Part shown: positions 1-10,738 of the stretch, piece after piece
How positions within the stretch are numbered: position 1 is the stretch's first letter
Layout: each line of letters opens with the position of its first letter
Assembly: GCF_000236905.1 (NCBI RefSeq)
Contig: NC_016520.1
Location: forward strand, 1,240,001 to 1,304,000
Length of the DNA: 64,000 nucleotides
Origin: Tetrapisispora phaffii CBS 4417
Lineage: Eukaryota > Ascomycota > Saccharomycetes > Saccharomycetales > Saccharomycetaceae
Reading direction: 5' to 3'
Notes under the pieces: generated by a model
The model's input: the letters and a program-made list of their open reading frames with translations, nothing else
Databases searched by the model: none
Told to the model about the DNA's origin: nothing
Made by a program: the position numbers and the translations under genes

Positions 1-3000
1 GTATCAAAAGTTAAACTTCTGATTATTGATGAAGTTCATTTACTTCACGAAGATAGGGGTTCTGTCATTGAAACATTAGTGGCCCGTACTTTGAGACAAG
101 TAGAAAGTTCTCAATCTATGATTCGTATTGTCGGTTTGTCAGCGACGTTACCTAATTTCATGGACGTAGCTGATTTCTTGGGGGTGAACCGACAAGTAGG
201 TATGTTTTATTTTGACCAGTCTTTTCGTCCAAAACCGTTAGAACAACAAGTTCTAGGTTGTAGAGGAAAAGCGGGCAGTAAACAAGCTAGAGAGAATATA
301 GATAAAGTTTCTTATGAAAAGTTAGCAGATATGATTCAAAGAGGATATCAAGTTATGGTTTTCGTTCATGCCAGAAAAGAGACAGTAAACAGTGCCAGAA
401 CGTATATTAAAATGGCCCAACAATTTAATGAATCTGATTTGTTTGCACCTGATAGTTTATTTACAGAGAAATACTCTAGGGAATTGGGTAAAAATAGAGA
501 TAAAGATATGAAAGAGATATTTCAGTTTGGTTTTGGTGTTCATCATGCAGGCATGGCACGTACTGACCGTAATTTGACGGAGCGTATGTTTAAAGATGGT
601 GCAATTAAGGTATTATGTTGTACAGCTACTTTAGCTTGGGGTGTTAATTTACCTGCAGATTGTGTAATAATTAAAGGTACTCAGGTTTATGACTCAAAAA
701 AAGGTGGTTTTGCTGATTTAGGTATTTCAGATGTGATACAAATTTTTGGTCGTGCAGGTAGACCTGGTTTTGGATCAGCACATGGTACTGGTATATTATG
801 TACATCTGCTGATAAACTGGATTCATACTTATCTCTTTTAACTGAGCAACATCCAATTGAATCTAAGTTAGGATCGAAGATGGTTGACAATTTGAATGCA
901 GAGATATCGCTTGGTACAGTCACAAATGTAGAAGAGGGTATTCAATGGTTAGGTTATACTTATATGTACGTAAGAATGCGAAAGAACCCATTCACATACG
1001 CGATTGATTGGGAAGAGCTTGCTAATGACCCTCAATTATATGATAGAAGGAGAAAAATGATAATAACAGCTGCAAGACGTTTACACTCCTTACAAATGAT
1101 AGTATTCGATGAGGTTTCAATGCATTTTATCCCTAAGGACTTAGGAAGAATTTCATCTGATTTTTATTTACTTAATGAATCCGTCGAGATATTTAATCAA
1201 ATGTGTAACCCAAATGCTACCGAAGCAGATGTCCTCTCTATGATTAGTATGAGTAGTGAATTTGATAGTATAAAATTTCGGGAAGATGAATCTGCTGAAT
1301 TAACCAGGTTGATGGAAAGTTCTGTGGAGTGTCAGGTTGGAGGTAGTTTGGATACCGCCTCCGGTAAAACTAATGTTTTGCTTCAAGCTTATATTTCTCA
1401 AAGCAGAATTTTTGATTCTGCTTTATCGTCAGATTCAAATTACATTGCTCAAAATGCTACTAGAATATGTAGGGCGTTATTTTTAATAGGTATCAATCGT
1501 AGATGGGGTAATTTCTCGAAAGTTATGTTAGATATATGTAAGTCTATTGAGAAACGAGTATGGGCGTTTGATCATCCGTTAAGTCAATTTGAACTACCAA
1601 TTCCGATTATTAAACAAATAAGAGAGAAAAGTCCCACAATGAATTATTTACGAGACTTAGAGCCCCAAGAAATTGGTGAATTAATTCACAATAGAGGCAT
1701 GGGAGGTAAACTTTATAGATTGGTTGAGATATTCCCTAAAATTTCAATCTCTGCTGAAATATTCCCTATCACTTCAAATGTTATGAGAATCAAAACCAAT
1801 TTAGAACCAGATTTTAAATGGGATTACAAATTCCATGGTGATATACAATTTTTTTGGGTTATGATAGAAGAATCAAATAAATCACAGGTGTTACATTTTG
1901 AAAAGTACATTTTAAGAAAATCCCAAATGGGTTCTGTACACGAAATGGATTTCATGATCCCACTATCAGATCCATTACCTCCACAAGTTGTAGTTAAAGT
2001 GGTCTCTGATACTTGGATTGGATGTGTTTCAACATATCCAATATCATTCCAACATTTAATAAGACCATACAATGAAACGATTCAGACCAAATTACAAAGG
2101 CTGAAACCATTACCGGTAAAGGCTTTGGATAACCATTTGGTTGAATCAATCTATCCCTTCAAATATTTCAATCCAATGCAAACAATGACTTTTCACACCT
2201 TATACCACTCAAATGAAAATGTTTTCGTAGGATCACCAACTGGTTCTGGTAAAACTATTGTTGCAGAATTGGCTATTTGGCATGCATTCAAACAGTTTCC
2301 TGGAAAGAAAATTGTTTATATTGCACCTATGAAAGCATTAGTTCGTGAAAGAGTTGATGACTGGAAGAAAAAAATTACGCCTGTTACTGGTGACAAAGTC
2401 GTTGAATTGACTGGTGATTCTATTCCGGATCCCCGTGATATTCGAGATTCTACAATTGTTATCACAACTCCAGAAAAATTTGATGGTATATCTCGTAATT
2501 GGCAGACACGTAAATTTGTTCAAAATATTTCTTTGGTTATTATGGATGAAATTCATTTACTAGCCAGTGATCGTGGTCCAATTTTAGAAATGATTGTGAG
2601 TCGTATGAATTATATTGCTTCACAAACTAAAAATCCAATCCGTCTATTAGGTATGTCTACTGCTGTATCAAACGCACATGATATGGCAGGTTGGTTAGGC
2701 GTCAAAGAAAATGGTTTGTTTAACTTCCCATCTAGTATTAGACCAGTACCGCTAAATATGTATATCGATGGTTTTCAAGATAATTTAGCATATTGTCCAT
2801 TGATGAAAACCATGAATAAACCAGCATTTATGGCAATTAAACAACATTCACCCGATAAACCAGCCTTGATTTTTGTTTCTTCACGTAGACAAACTAGATT
2901 AACAGCTTTAGATCTAATCCATCTTTGTGGTATGGAAGACAATCCAAGAAGATTTTTGAATATTGAAGATGATGCTGAATTGCAATATTATATTTCTAAA

Positions 3001-4719
3001 GTTACTGATGATACTCTTAAATTATCTCTTCAATTTGGTATTGGGTTACATCATGCTGGTTTGGTTGAGGAAGATCGTGATTTATCACATCACTTGTTTC
3101 AACAAAATAAAATACAAATTTTGGTTGCGACCTCTACATTAGCATGGGGTGTTAATTTACCAGCACATCTTGTTGTCATTAAAGGCACTCAATATTTTGA
3201 TAAAAAAGTTCAAGGTTACGTTGATATGGATTTGACAGATATTCTTCAAATGATGGGTAGAGCAGGTAGACCAGCTTATGATACCACGGGTACAGCGATT
3301 GTATATACTCGTGAAAATAAGAAATTATTTTACAAGCATTTTCTAAATGTTGGTTTCCCAGTGGAATCTTCTTTACACAAAGTACTAGAAGATCATTTAG
3401 GTGCTGAAATTAATTCTGGAACTGTTGCTAATAAACAGCAAGCGATTGAGTTCTTGAAATATACCTTTTTCTTTCGTAGAGCTTATCATAATCCAACTTA
3501 TTACGGAATTTTAGAAGATACTTCTGCAGCAGGTATCCACAAATTCATGAGTAATCTAATTGACAGGAGTCTTGAACAGTTAGAACTTTCTGATTGTGTC
3601 AATATTTACAATAATGATATAGAGCCGACACCATTTTTAAGTGTTGCTTCATATTATTATATATCTCATAAGACAGTTCGTACATTATTGGTTGAGGTTG
3701 ATAACAATGCTAAGTTTGTAGATGTGTTGAAGTGGTTATCTTTAGCAGAAGAATATAATGAATTACCTGTTAGAGGTGGTGAAACAATCATGAATGAGGA
3801 AATGTCAGCACAATTAAGATATCCAGCTGAGACTATCTTTACTGGTGTTTTTGCAAAGCCTATACATGACACACATGTTAAAGCCTTTTTATTACTACAA
3901 GCTCATTTAAGCAGAGTAGATCTCCCAATTGCGGATTATATCCAAGACACGGTCTCTATCTTAGATCAATCTTTAAGAATCTTACAAGCCTTTGTTGATA
4001 TTGCCAGTGAGTTAGGCTATTTTAACACCGTCAGAACGATAATTAAAGTTATTCAATGCATAAAACAAGGATATTGGTTTGAAGATGATTCTTCTACAGC
4101 TCTTCCAGGTTGTATATTGAAGAGATTAGATAATATCCAATTCAATGAACAAGGTTTCAGAATCGATACTAATGATAACCCTAGAAATAATGGCTTAAAC
4201 TTAGAAAAGATCGGAAAAATGGGGTATGGTAAGTTAAAAGGCCTTGCTGCTAAAATGGATGTGAAATGTTTAGAATTACCAGAAAATTCAAGAAAACATG
4301 CTAATAAGGCGCTAGACATTGATGAGTTAAACGAGAGAACTGTGAAAAAATTTATAGATGTCTGTACTAAACTCCCAGTGTTAACGGATATTAAGTTTAC
4401 AGATCAAACTGACGCTTCAAAATTGGTCTTAACAGCCAAGCATTATTCTAATAGATCAAATAGAGAATTTCAAGTTTATTGTGACAAATTTCCTAAGATG
4501 CAAAAAGAATCATGGTTTTGTATTGGTTATAAAGGTAATGAATTGCATATGATCAAAAGATGTCATCCACAAGAGAGTCGCGCTGATAAGAATAACAAAG
4601 TTGTTGAAATAGTATGCGACTTCATAGTTCCAGAAGAACTGCAAGGACAAACTCTTTATTTTGTGTTGATTAACGATGCCTTGGATATTGAATACAAACT
4701 TCAACACACTTTGAAGTAA
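1..4719 (+). CDS. SLH1: Slh1-type Ski2-like RNA helicase, 5'-truncated by window edge
   Basis: The reading frame is open from base 1, so the start lies outside the window; 1572 residues are present. It is a tandem-cassette Ski2-like helicase. The first cassette begins at its DEVH box (residue 10), followed by GLSATLPN, HHAGMARTDR and the GRAGRPG motif, then a first Sec63-like unit. The second cassette has Walker A GSPTGSGKT (about residue 744), DEIH (about 849), HHAGL and GRAGRP motifs and a C-terminal Sec63 unit. Two cassettes with Sec63 units are shared by Slh1/ASCC3 and the spliceosomal Brr2; the sequence resembles S. cerevisiae Slh1 much more closely, as I remember it. Slh1 belongs to the ribosome quality-control trigger complex that splits collided ribosomes, and it represses translation of poly(A)-less RNA. 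About 400 N-terminal residues would be missing. BRR2 is the only serious alternative. Confidence 0.93.
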   Translation, partial: VSKVKLLIIDEVHLLHEDRGSVIETLVARTLRQVESSQSMIRIVGLSATLPNFMDVADFLGVNRQVGMFYFDQSFRPKPLEQQVLGCRGKAGSKQARENIDKVSYEKLADMIQRGYQVMVFVHARKETVNSARTYIKMAQQFNESDLFAPDSLFTEKYSRELGKNRDKDMKEIFQFGFGVHHAGMARTDRNLTERMFKDGAIKVLCCTATLAWGVNLPADCVIIKGTQVYDSKKGGFADLGISDVIQIFGRAGRPGFGSAHGTGILCTSADKLDSYLSLLTEQHPIESKLGSKMVDNLNAEISLGTVTNVEEGIQWLGYTYMYVRMRKNPFTYAIDWEELANDPQLYDRRRKMIITAARRLHSLQMIVFDEVSMHFIPKDLGRISSDFYLLNESVEIFNQMCNPNATEADVLSMISMSSEFDSIKFREDESAELTRLMESSVECQVGGSLDTASGKTNVLLQAYISQSRIFDSALSSDSNYIAQNATRICRALFLIGINRRWGNFSKVMLDICKSIEKRVWAFDHPLSQFELPIPIIKQIREKSPTMNYLRDLEPQEIGELIHNRGMGGKLYRLVEIFPKISISAEIFPITSNVMRIKTNLEPDFKWDYKFHGDIQFFWVMIEESNKSQVLHFEKYILRKSQMGSVHEMDFMIPLSDPLPPQVVVKVVSDTWIGCVSTYPISFQHLIRPYNETIQTKLQRLKPLPVKALDNHLVESIYPFKYFNPMQTMTFHTLYHSNENVFVGSPTGSGKTIVAELAIWHAFKQFPGKKIVYIAPMKALVRERVDDWKKKITPVTGDKVVELTGDSIPDPRDIRDSTIVITTPEKFDGISRNWQTRKFVQNISLVIMDEIHLLASDRGPILEMIVSRMNYIASQTKNPIRLLGMSTAVSNAHDMAGWLGVKENGLFNFPSSIRPVPLNMYIDGFQDNLAYCPLMKTMNKPAFMAIKQHSPDKPALIFVSSRRQTRLTALDLIHLCGMEDNPRRFLNIEDDAELQYYISKVTDDTLKLSLQFGIGLHHAGLVEEDRDLSHHLFQQNKIQILVATSTLAWGVNLPAHLVVIKGTQYFDKKVQGYVDMDLTDILQMMGRAGRPAYDTTGTAIVYTRENKKLFYKHFLNVGFPVESSLHKVLEDHLGAEINSGTVANKQQAIEFLKYTFFFRRAYHNPTYYGILEDTSAAGIHKFMSNLIDRSLEQLELSDCVNIYNNDIEPTPFLSVASYYYISHKTVRTLLVEVDNNAKFVDVLKWLSLAEEYNELPVRGGETIMNEEMSAQLRYPAETIFTGVFAKPIHDTHVKAFLLLQAHLSRVDLPIADYIQDTVSILDQSLRILQAFVDIASELGYFNTVRTIIKVIQCIKQGYWFEDDSSTALPGCILKRLDNIQFNEQGFRIDTNDNPRNNGLNLEKIGKMGYGKLKGLAAKMDVKCLELPENSRKHANKALDIDELNERTVKKFIDVCTKLPVLTDIKFTDQTDASKLVLTAKHYSNRSNREFQVYCDKFPKMQKESWFCIGYKGNELHMIKRCHPQESRADKNNKVVEIVCDFIVPEELQGQTLYFVLINDALDIEYKLQHTLK

Positions 4720-5100
4720 TATAATTGTATTGGAAGAGCATAATTAGAATTTAGTATACATAATTCTAACAAATAGTTCCAGCGTCCATATACATATCAT
4801 TACAGAGCTGCTGATTGGTGAAGTTATTTAACATTATTATCATTACCGTTTCTATTTTTTGATGGTTAAATGATATATTTAAAGTATATTAAAATAACCG
4901 TTTCTTTTATGTTAACTATATTTCTTATTTCCTGTTATTTATTTAATTTATAAATTAGTGCTTTCATTGTGTAATTAGTTCAATAGAATTGACGCAGTAG
5001 TTGAGCAAAAAAATTATGTAGTTTTATGGTATCTATTATAATAGTCTGTTATTGAGTGTACGAATGTGGACAAAGATTAAAGGCTACTTTGAAATATTCA
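4720..5100. other. Convergent intergenic region SLH1 / YMR295C-like
   Basis: AT-rich spacer between two convergent genes. It must contain both polyadenylation regions. I see no gene, repeat or RNA structure in it. Confidence 0.6.
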
Positions 5101-5667
5101 CTATTTCTTCTTCTTACCGAATAGACCAAACTTCTTCTTCTTCTTTGTTTGGCCTTCTCCTAGAGCACTTGGTTGTGGCGCTTGATAAACACCTTGTTCA
5201 CCATACATTTGGTTGCTTTGCTGTTGGATGGGTCTACCTTCGTTATCGTATGGGTTACCATTACCAAATGATGGGAAATCAGGTCTAACTCTGAACCCAT
5301 ATTGTGGAGTCTCCAACTGTTGTCCCCAAGTTGGATCTCCCGATATAGCATATTCAAAACTCCTTATTGTGTCTAAAGGTCTTTCATCTCTTGCTCTTGT
5401 TGGATTAGAAATATCTGGGTTGTGAATAGGTTGGCCAAACACATCTAGTAGAACGTCACCTTCTTGGGAATAGTACGACTGTCTTAGGTTGTCAGCGTAA
5501 CCACCAGCTTGTTCAAAAGGCTGCGCTTCATGCACAGCTTCTAGAATAGGATCGGCAACAGAGGCGGTTCTCACCTTCAATCTATCCTGATCCTCCTTGG
5601 TAATCTTCACGTCTCCTTCACCACCACTACCATTACTCATATTTGACTTTTTTCTAAAATGCATCAT
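5101..5667 (-). CDS. Small basic-tailed protein of the YMR295C/YGR273C family
   Basis: 188 residues, similar in length to the S. cerevisiae duplicate pair YMR295C and YGR273C (roughly 175-200 residues). Function is unknown; the S. cerevisiae proteins are reported at the cell periphery or bud, and I know of no enzyme activity. The protein is hydrophilic, with a central Gly/Pro/Gln-rich part and a C-terminus of lysine blocks around a FGLFG core (KKKKKFGLFGKKKK), which could bind acidic lipids (inference). There is no signal peptide or membrane segment. ATG at 5667 is taken as the start; a third in-frame ATG at 5640 (179 residues) also has A at -3 and may be the true start. Position between SLH1 and LCB1 matches both ancestral tracks. 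Confidence 0.85.
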   Translation of the reverse strand: MMHFRKKSNMSNGSGGEGDVKITKEDQDRLKVRTASVADPILEAVHEAQPFEQAGGYADNLRQSYYSQEGDVLLDVFGQPIHNPDISNPTRARDERPLDTIRSFEYAISGDPTWGQQLETPQYGFRVRPDFPSFGNGNPYDNEGRPIQQQSNQMYGEQGVYQAPQPSALGEGQTKKKKKFGLFGKKKK

Positions 5668-6316
5668 CTTGACTGTATTTATATATGTGGCTTGGCACTT
5701 GCACTAAGATCAACAATTCTATGGTCTTGGCACTCTGGCTTGTTACAAAATCCTGCTAGTCATAGTGTGTATATATATAACAAGGAAACAAGAATAAACG
5801 ATGAAGATGCAATCCAAGTTGCCTTTCAAGATATTGCAACAACATTCAGTCACATTAACATTCACATCACATCCTTAGATAACTTCATTACAGTGATTCC
5901 AGCAAGAGTGTTTCATTCAGTTAAATTTTTTTGATATATAAAGTTCCATGGCTTAATGATCTCATCAGATGGTATCTATTTTTAACGCGACAAAGAGGAA
6001 AAGTGTCGGACAAGCGCAACGCGAAAACTGGCCACAGTGTGCGACGGCGCGGGGCCGGGTGGGGGGAGCACGGCGTGAAACGAGCAAACGCTCGTGCACG
6101 GTGACAACAGAATTGGGCGACAGTAAAGTTGGCGACAGTAACTGCTGAAGGTGACAGTGTGCCACTGGCGAGGTGACAGCTGGCTGGCGTCAACAACTGT
6201 GTGGGGGGGTGATTGTGTGATTATATTATTTATTTATGCCATACGTACTCTAATCTAAGTAAACAGATATCGATGGGTTGTTTGTTTGATGTTGTTGTCC
6301 TTGGTGCAGAGGACGC
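5668..6316. other. Intergenic region with GC-rich island, upstream of YMR295C-like
   Basis: This is the promoter of the YMR295C-like gene and the 3' region of LCB1. Bases 5990-6210 form an abrupt GC-rich island (runs such as GGCGCGGGGCCGGG near 6048 and a G7 run near 6203) in AT-rich surroundings, holding five GGYGACA motifs listed separately. No credible ORF. Confidence 0.6.
6100..6179 (+). repeat. Five-copy GGYGACA motif cluster
   Basis: Copies of GGTGACA or GGCGACAG lie at 6100-6106, 6116-6123, 6131-6138, 6150-6157 and 6172-6179, with start-to-start spacing 16, 15, 19 and 22 bp, all in the same orientation. The core resembles but is not the Rpn4 site GGTGGCAAA. Spacing is too irregular for a simple tandem duplication, so a transcription-factor array is possible (inference). 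Confidence 0.6.
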
Positions 6317-7996
6317 TTATAAGGAGCTGCACAATTCGAGGACAGTCTGGATGATGGAATCAGCAGAGGTGCTCACCTCTTCGCTGGTCATGTCGGCTGT
6401 TACGGAAACTCTGATGCCTGGTAAGATAGGCAAGGTCTCGTGCTTTAGCATGATCTGCCTTCTGCTGATCAAGATATTGAAGTTTTCCAATACAGAGTCC
6501 ACAATCTTTTGTAAAAACACTTCCTCGTCCTCGTACTCGTCGAAGAACATTGTGGTGAAGCCTCTTCTTTGCAGGATGCTTAATTTTTCATATAGCTGCT
6601 CTTTGGTGTACTCGAAGTTCTTCTCTCTGAAATCAGCTCTTAATTCAAAATGCAAGATTGGTGAGTTCTCGTTAGACTTGATGATAACGTATTTGGAAAG
6701 TTCGTCACTAGACATGAATTTACTGTGTAAAAGCTTTGATAGCTCATTTAATTTCGAAACGCTAGAGTTGTCTCTTCTCAATATCTCTAATGTCTTGGAA
6801 ACAATTCTGGTGGTGTATGCAGGCAGGGAAGCGGAGAAACAGTAGGCATTAGAACTAATATGTTGGTGGAAGGTCATGTGACGATCACCCAACACAAACC
6901 CACCACTGGAACCGAAAGCAGTAGCCATAGAACCAAAAGTGATATCAATAGAATTAGCTCTATTCATTTTGTAGAATTCGGACAACCCTCTGCCGGTGGC
7001 ACCTAAAACACCAAGAGATAAAGTCTCTTCGACGACTAATCTAAACTTATACTTGTATTTCAATTTGGCTAGCTCAGGTAAGTTTGCAATGTCACCAGAA
7101 TTTGCGAAAAGACCTTCGGTGACAATGAATTTCCTGGGGATATCAGGCAATTTTTCAGAAGCAATTGAATCGTTGATATCTTTTAGTAAATTTTCCAAAG
7201 ATTCCATATTGTTATGTTCATAATAATATAGAGTGGATCTACTCAATTGTAAAGCGTTTTGTAAACTCAATGAGATTTGATTATCGGCAACAATAATATC
7301 ACCTCTCTTGTTGAAAGCAGGTAAAGCAGAAGCAGCAACACAAAAATCTTGACCGTATAGACAGGCACCTTCGACACCGAAAAACTCAGAAAGATCATAT
7401 TCCAGTCTGTAGTGAACATCTTGGTTACCGTAAAACCCAGCTGGACCACATGCACCAACACCATAGTTTTTAATAGTCTTGTTGACTTCGTCGGTGATCT
7501 CTTTGCTGGTGTAAGATAGCGCCAACGAATTATTGGAACTCATGTTGAAAACGTTTTTGTAAGATTCTTTTCCTTCATCTCTGGTCATATTCAGATATTT
7601 CTTGATACCATTTGAGTCCATAACAGGTATCTTTGCTAATCTCCACTTTGATTCTTCGACTATTTCAGAATCATCAACAATTGCTTCTGGGGTCCATTCG
7701 TCGATCAACATATCGATTTCATTTTTAGATAAACTATTATATTTTTCTTTAGAGTTCTGTAAAGTTTTCTTTGATTGTTTTGGTTTTGATAAATAGTAAA
7801 CAACACCATATAGAAACAACAACAATTCTACAATGGTTCTATAAGGGTCGTCATGGTGAGACTTTTTGACGTATTCGATCACTAAATATCCGCCGGGAAC
7901 GTAATTGTTCATTGTATAGATGAACAGTGAGAAACTGTTCACCAAAAAGGCAGGAATAGGTATGGACTTAGGCAGACCTTGGGAGACACTATCCAT
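6317..7996 (-). CDS. LCB1: Serine palmitoyltransferase subunit 1
   Basis: 559 residues, essentially the length of S. cerevisiae Lcb1 (558). The Lcb1-Lcb2 heterodimer in the ER condenses serine with palmitoyl-CoA, the first step of sphingolipid synthesis. An N-terminal membrane segment (about residues 55-70) precedes an alpha-oxoamine synthase fold. GVGACGPAGFYGN (residues 179-191) contains the conserved Cys183 equivalent to the cysteine mutated in human sensory neuropathy. The PLP-lysine motif of Lcb2 is absent as expected; VEETLSLGVLGATGRG occupies the matching region. ATG at 7996 gives the family N-terminus with the PKSIPIPAF motif. It lies head-to-head with PRC1, and LIP1, which also acts in sphingolipid synthesis, is the second gene downstream of the shared promoter. 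Confidence 0.96.
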   Translation of the reverse strand: MDSVSQGLPKSIPIPAFLVNSFSLFIYTMNNYVPGGYLVIEYVKKSHHDDPYRTIVELLLFLYGVVYYLSKPKQSKKTLQNSKEKYNSLSKNEIDMLIDEWTPEAIVDDSEIVEESKWRLAKIPVMDSNGIKKYLNMTRDEGKESYKNVFNMSSNNSLALSYTSKEITDEVNKTIKNYGVGACGPAGFYGNQDVHYRLEYDLSEFFGVEGACLYGQDFCVAASALPAFNKRGDIIVADNQISLSLQNALQLSRSTLYYYEHNNMESLENLLKDINDSIASEKLPDIPRKFIVTEGLFANSGDIANLPELAKLKYKYKFRLVVEETLSLGVLGATGRGLSEFYKMNRANSIDITFGSMATAFGSSGGFVLGDRHMTFHQHISSNAYCFSASLPAYTTRIVSKTLEILRRDNSSVSKLNELSKLLHSKFMSSDELSKYVIIKSNENSPILHFELRADFREKNFEYTKEQLYEKLSILQRRGFTTMFFDEYEDEEVFLQKIVDSVLENFNILISRRQIMLKHETLPILPGIRVSVTADMTSEEVSTSADSIIQTVLELCSSL

Positions 7997-9103
7997 GTTT
8001 TGAAATGCACTGACCCTTTGTAGTAGTTATAAGTACGTTTCTGAAGGTTAAACCGATTCAGAAGATGGCAATTGTGGCCAAACTATGTCTTTATAATCGT
8101 TTTGCATATATATTTAAATATATACATGCATTGTATTTTTCAGATACGAGATAAACTTCAATTTTGCTCATACATGTAGAAACGAAAAGACGTGTAGCAA
8201 AACACGCGAGAGCATTCAGGAGAAGTAAGTAAACTGTGTGCATTTTCATCTTAATGAATAAATAGTAGGTATCATTGTACACGAAACGCAACAAAAATAA
8301 AGGCGGAACCACCATGAGTGCCAGATGCCTGCGATCGCATCCACAGAGGATGACAGCTTAACCATTTTCAGAACCATAAGCATGGTGGAAAGTGGGGAGG
8401 TTATTTGATAATGCGACAGCTCATCAGGAACGAAGGTTGTCTAAATACCCACCTTGGCCTGCCATGTCAGAATACCGACATATGCGTATACTAATTGCAT
8501 CTCATTGTGAGTGCATGCTTCCTCGCATACATAAACAGGTATACCAATGTGCTGACATAAAAGAAAGAAACAAATATAGTCACATATATATATATATAGT
8601 TGTATGTATATAGTTATATGTAACTATGTTTTGCCGCTGCAGGTCACAGTCGCGAGAGCGTGGGCGGCTAGACTGCCGTGTGAGGTGACCCGATGCTTGC
8701 TTTTGTGTCCCTCTCTCGTCTCCTGTCCGTACATAATGAGACGTACCGGAGATTGGCCATGTCTCTTTTGGGCAATGCCCGTTGGTCAGTCTGTGCGCGT
8801 GGTTCTCTGCGACACAGTCACCGTCAACGATGTGCTAATTCGGAAACAAAAGAAAACAGTGACAATGCACCGTAGAAGACAAGCAATCGCATAGCAATAG
8901 AACTGGATATTAGGGAGGAACAGGGGATTGGCATCTGATGTGGAACTTGATAAGGAGATAAGGAAAGTTAAAACATAGGTATATATATGAGCGGTTATTT
9001 TAAATCGTTTCTTGGATAAGACCATTCTCTGCAATATGTATTGTTTTCTGTTGTTCCCACTCGCAACGACTATAACACAATTATATATCGGCAATATCAC
9101 AAG
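7997..9103. other. Divergent promoter region LCB1 / PRC1
   Basis: 1.1 kb between two divergent genes. It contains a (TA)n tract near 8585-8600, a GC-rich segment about 8630-8850, a URS1-like site at 8661-8670 and an AGGGG stress-element core near 8930. Short ORFs in the GC-rich part have no family resemblance. Confidence 0.6.
8661..8670 (+). promoter_or_regulatory. URS1-like Ume6 site
   Basis: TGGGCGGCTA matches the Ume6 URS1 core GGCGGCTA, including the TGGG-type flank seen in meiotic genes. It is 443 bp upstream of PRC1 and 665 bp from LCB1. Which gene it serves, if either, cannot be told from sequence. Confidence 0.45.
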
Positions 9104-10738
9104 ATGAAAGTTTCTAGTGTCTTTGTTGGTGTGTTTTTAGTTAATCTAACTTATGCTATCACTTTACCTCAACAGTTCAATTTCTTTAGAAATAAGGATA
9201 ATGAGAAACTGGGTCTAATTAAAGACCTCGTCTCCAACGTTGTTCACACTCTAGATTTGAATATCGACTACCAAGGCGCAGTCGATTTGTTCACCGCTAA
9301 CAATAACAAGCTTCTTCGTGTGTGGGAGAAATTCGTCACGGTCCAAGATTTGGTCGATTTGAACAAGAATTTGATTTCAAAACCATTGGGTAAGTTTTCC
9401 TTTAAGGACAACAAGTTCTGGGATACTATCACGAGCACAAAAACGAATGATTATCAATTAAGAAGTCAAAAAATCAAAAATCCGAAGAAACTGGGTGTAG
9501 ATCCAGGTGTCGACCAATATTCGGGTTATTTGGATGTTGTCGAAGATGACAAACACTTCTTTTACTGGTTTTTTGAGAGTAGAAATGATCCCAAGAACGA
9601 TCCAGTTATTCTTTGGTTGAATGGTGGTCCAGGTTGTTCCTCAATGACAGGTCTATTCTTTGAATTAGGTTCTTCCTCGATAGGCAAAAACTTGAAGCCA
9701 ATCTATAACCCATACTCTTGGAATTCAAATGCCTCCGTTATCTTTTTAGATCAACCAGTAAATGTCGGTTTCTCTTACTCAGGTTCTGCTGGTGTCTCTA
9801 ACACAATCGCTGCCTCAAAGGATATTTACAACTTCTTAAATCTATTTTTTGAACAATTCCCACAATTCGCAAAGAATGATTTCCACATTGCTGGCGAATC
9901 ATACGCCGGCCACTATATTCCAGTCTTTGCTACAGAAATTCTATCGCACCCTGCTGAGGAGAGATCTTTCAACTTGACTTCGGTTATGATCGGTAACGGT
10001 TTGACAGACCCTTTGAACCAATACCCATATTACAAGCCAATGGCTTGTGGTGAAGGTGGTGCCGGTGCAGTGTTGTCTCCTGACGAATGTCAAGCAATGG
10101 ATGACTCGCTAGATCGTTGTCTATCTTTGATTCAATCCTGTTATAGTAGCAACTCTGTCTGGACTTGTGTTCCAGCTTCAATCTACTGTAACAACGCTCA
10201 ACTCTTACCATATCAAAGAACAGGTAAGAATGTTTACGATATTAGAAAAGAGTGTGAAAATGATTCATTATGTTACAACGATCTACAATACATTGATGAA
10301 TATTTGAATGAGGAATTTGTTCAGAATGAAATTGGTGCAGAAGTCTCAAGTTTTCAATCTTGTAACTTCGACATCAACAAAAATTTCTTATTCAATGGTG
10401 ACTGGATGAAGCCATATCAAGTACACGTTACTCAATTACTGGACGAATATAAACTGCCTGTGTTGATCTACGCTGGTGACAAAGATTTCATCTGCAACTG
10501 GCTAGGTAACCAACATTGGACCGATGTCTTACCATGGGAACACAATGAAGGCTTCCAAAATGCTGATATTAAGAAATATCAATCCAGTTTATTGGGTAAA
10601 CCAGCTGGTGAATACAAATCATACAAGAACTTCACTTTCTTAAGATTATTCAACGGTGGTCATATGGTCCCATATGATCAACCAGAAAATGCATTAAGCA
10701 TGGTTAATGACTGGATTCACAACGGTTACAAATTATAA
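9104..10738 (+). CDS. PRC1: Vacuolar carboxypeptidase Y precursor
   Basis: 544 residues from the ATG at 9104 (S. cerevisiae 532). The frame is open further upstream only through a TTG. Serine carboxypeptidase (family S10) that trims C-terminal residues in the vacuole. Residues 1-18 form a signal peptide, a propeptide runs to about residue 123, and [13 protein letters not shown] aligns with the mature start. The oxyanion motif [10 protein letters not shown] is at 171-180; the catalytic triad is Ser266 (GESYAGH), Asp461 ([12 protein letters not shown]) and His520 ([10 protein letters not shown]). Multiple cysteines and N-glycosylation sequons fit a secreted glycoprotein. The QRPL sorting signal just after the S. 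cerevisiae signal peptide is not present; LPQQF stands at that place. Confidence 0.96.
   Translation: MKVSSVFVGVFLVNLTYAITLPQQFNFFRNKDNEKLGLIKDLVSNVVHTLDLNIDYQGAVDLFTANNNKLLRVWEKFVTVQDLVDLNKNLISKPLGKFSFKDNKFWDTITSTKTNDYQLRSQKIKNPKKLGVDPGVDQYSGYLDVVEDDKHFFYWFFESRNDPKNDPVILWLNGGPGCSSMTGLFFELGSSSIGKNLKPIYNPYSWNSNASVIFLDQPVNVGFSYSGSAGVSNTIAASKDIYNFLNLFFEQFPQFAKNDFHIAGESYAGHYIPVFATEILSHPAEERSFNLTSVMIGNGLTDPLNQYPYYKPMACGEGGAGAVLSPDECQAMDDSLDRCLSLIQSCYSSNSVWTCVPASIYCNNAQLLPYQRTGKNVYDIRKECENDSLCYNDLQYIDEYLNEEFVQNEIGAEVSSFQSCNFDINKNFLFNGDWMKPYQVHVTQLLDEYKLPVLIYAGDKDFICNWLGNQHWTDVLPWEHNEGFQNADIKKYQSSLLGKPAGEYKSYKNFTFLRLFNGGHMVPYDQPENALSMVNDWIHNGYKL

Noticed and set aside
6317..7796. Plus-strand ORFs inside LCB1 (for example 6213-6845)
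   Set aside because: Antisense shadows of a well-conserved gene.
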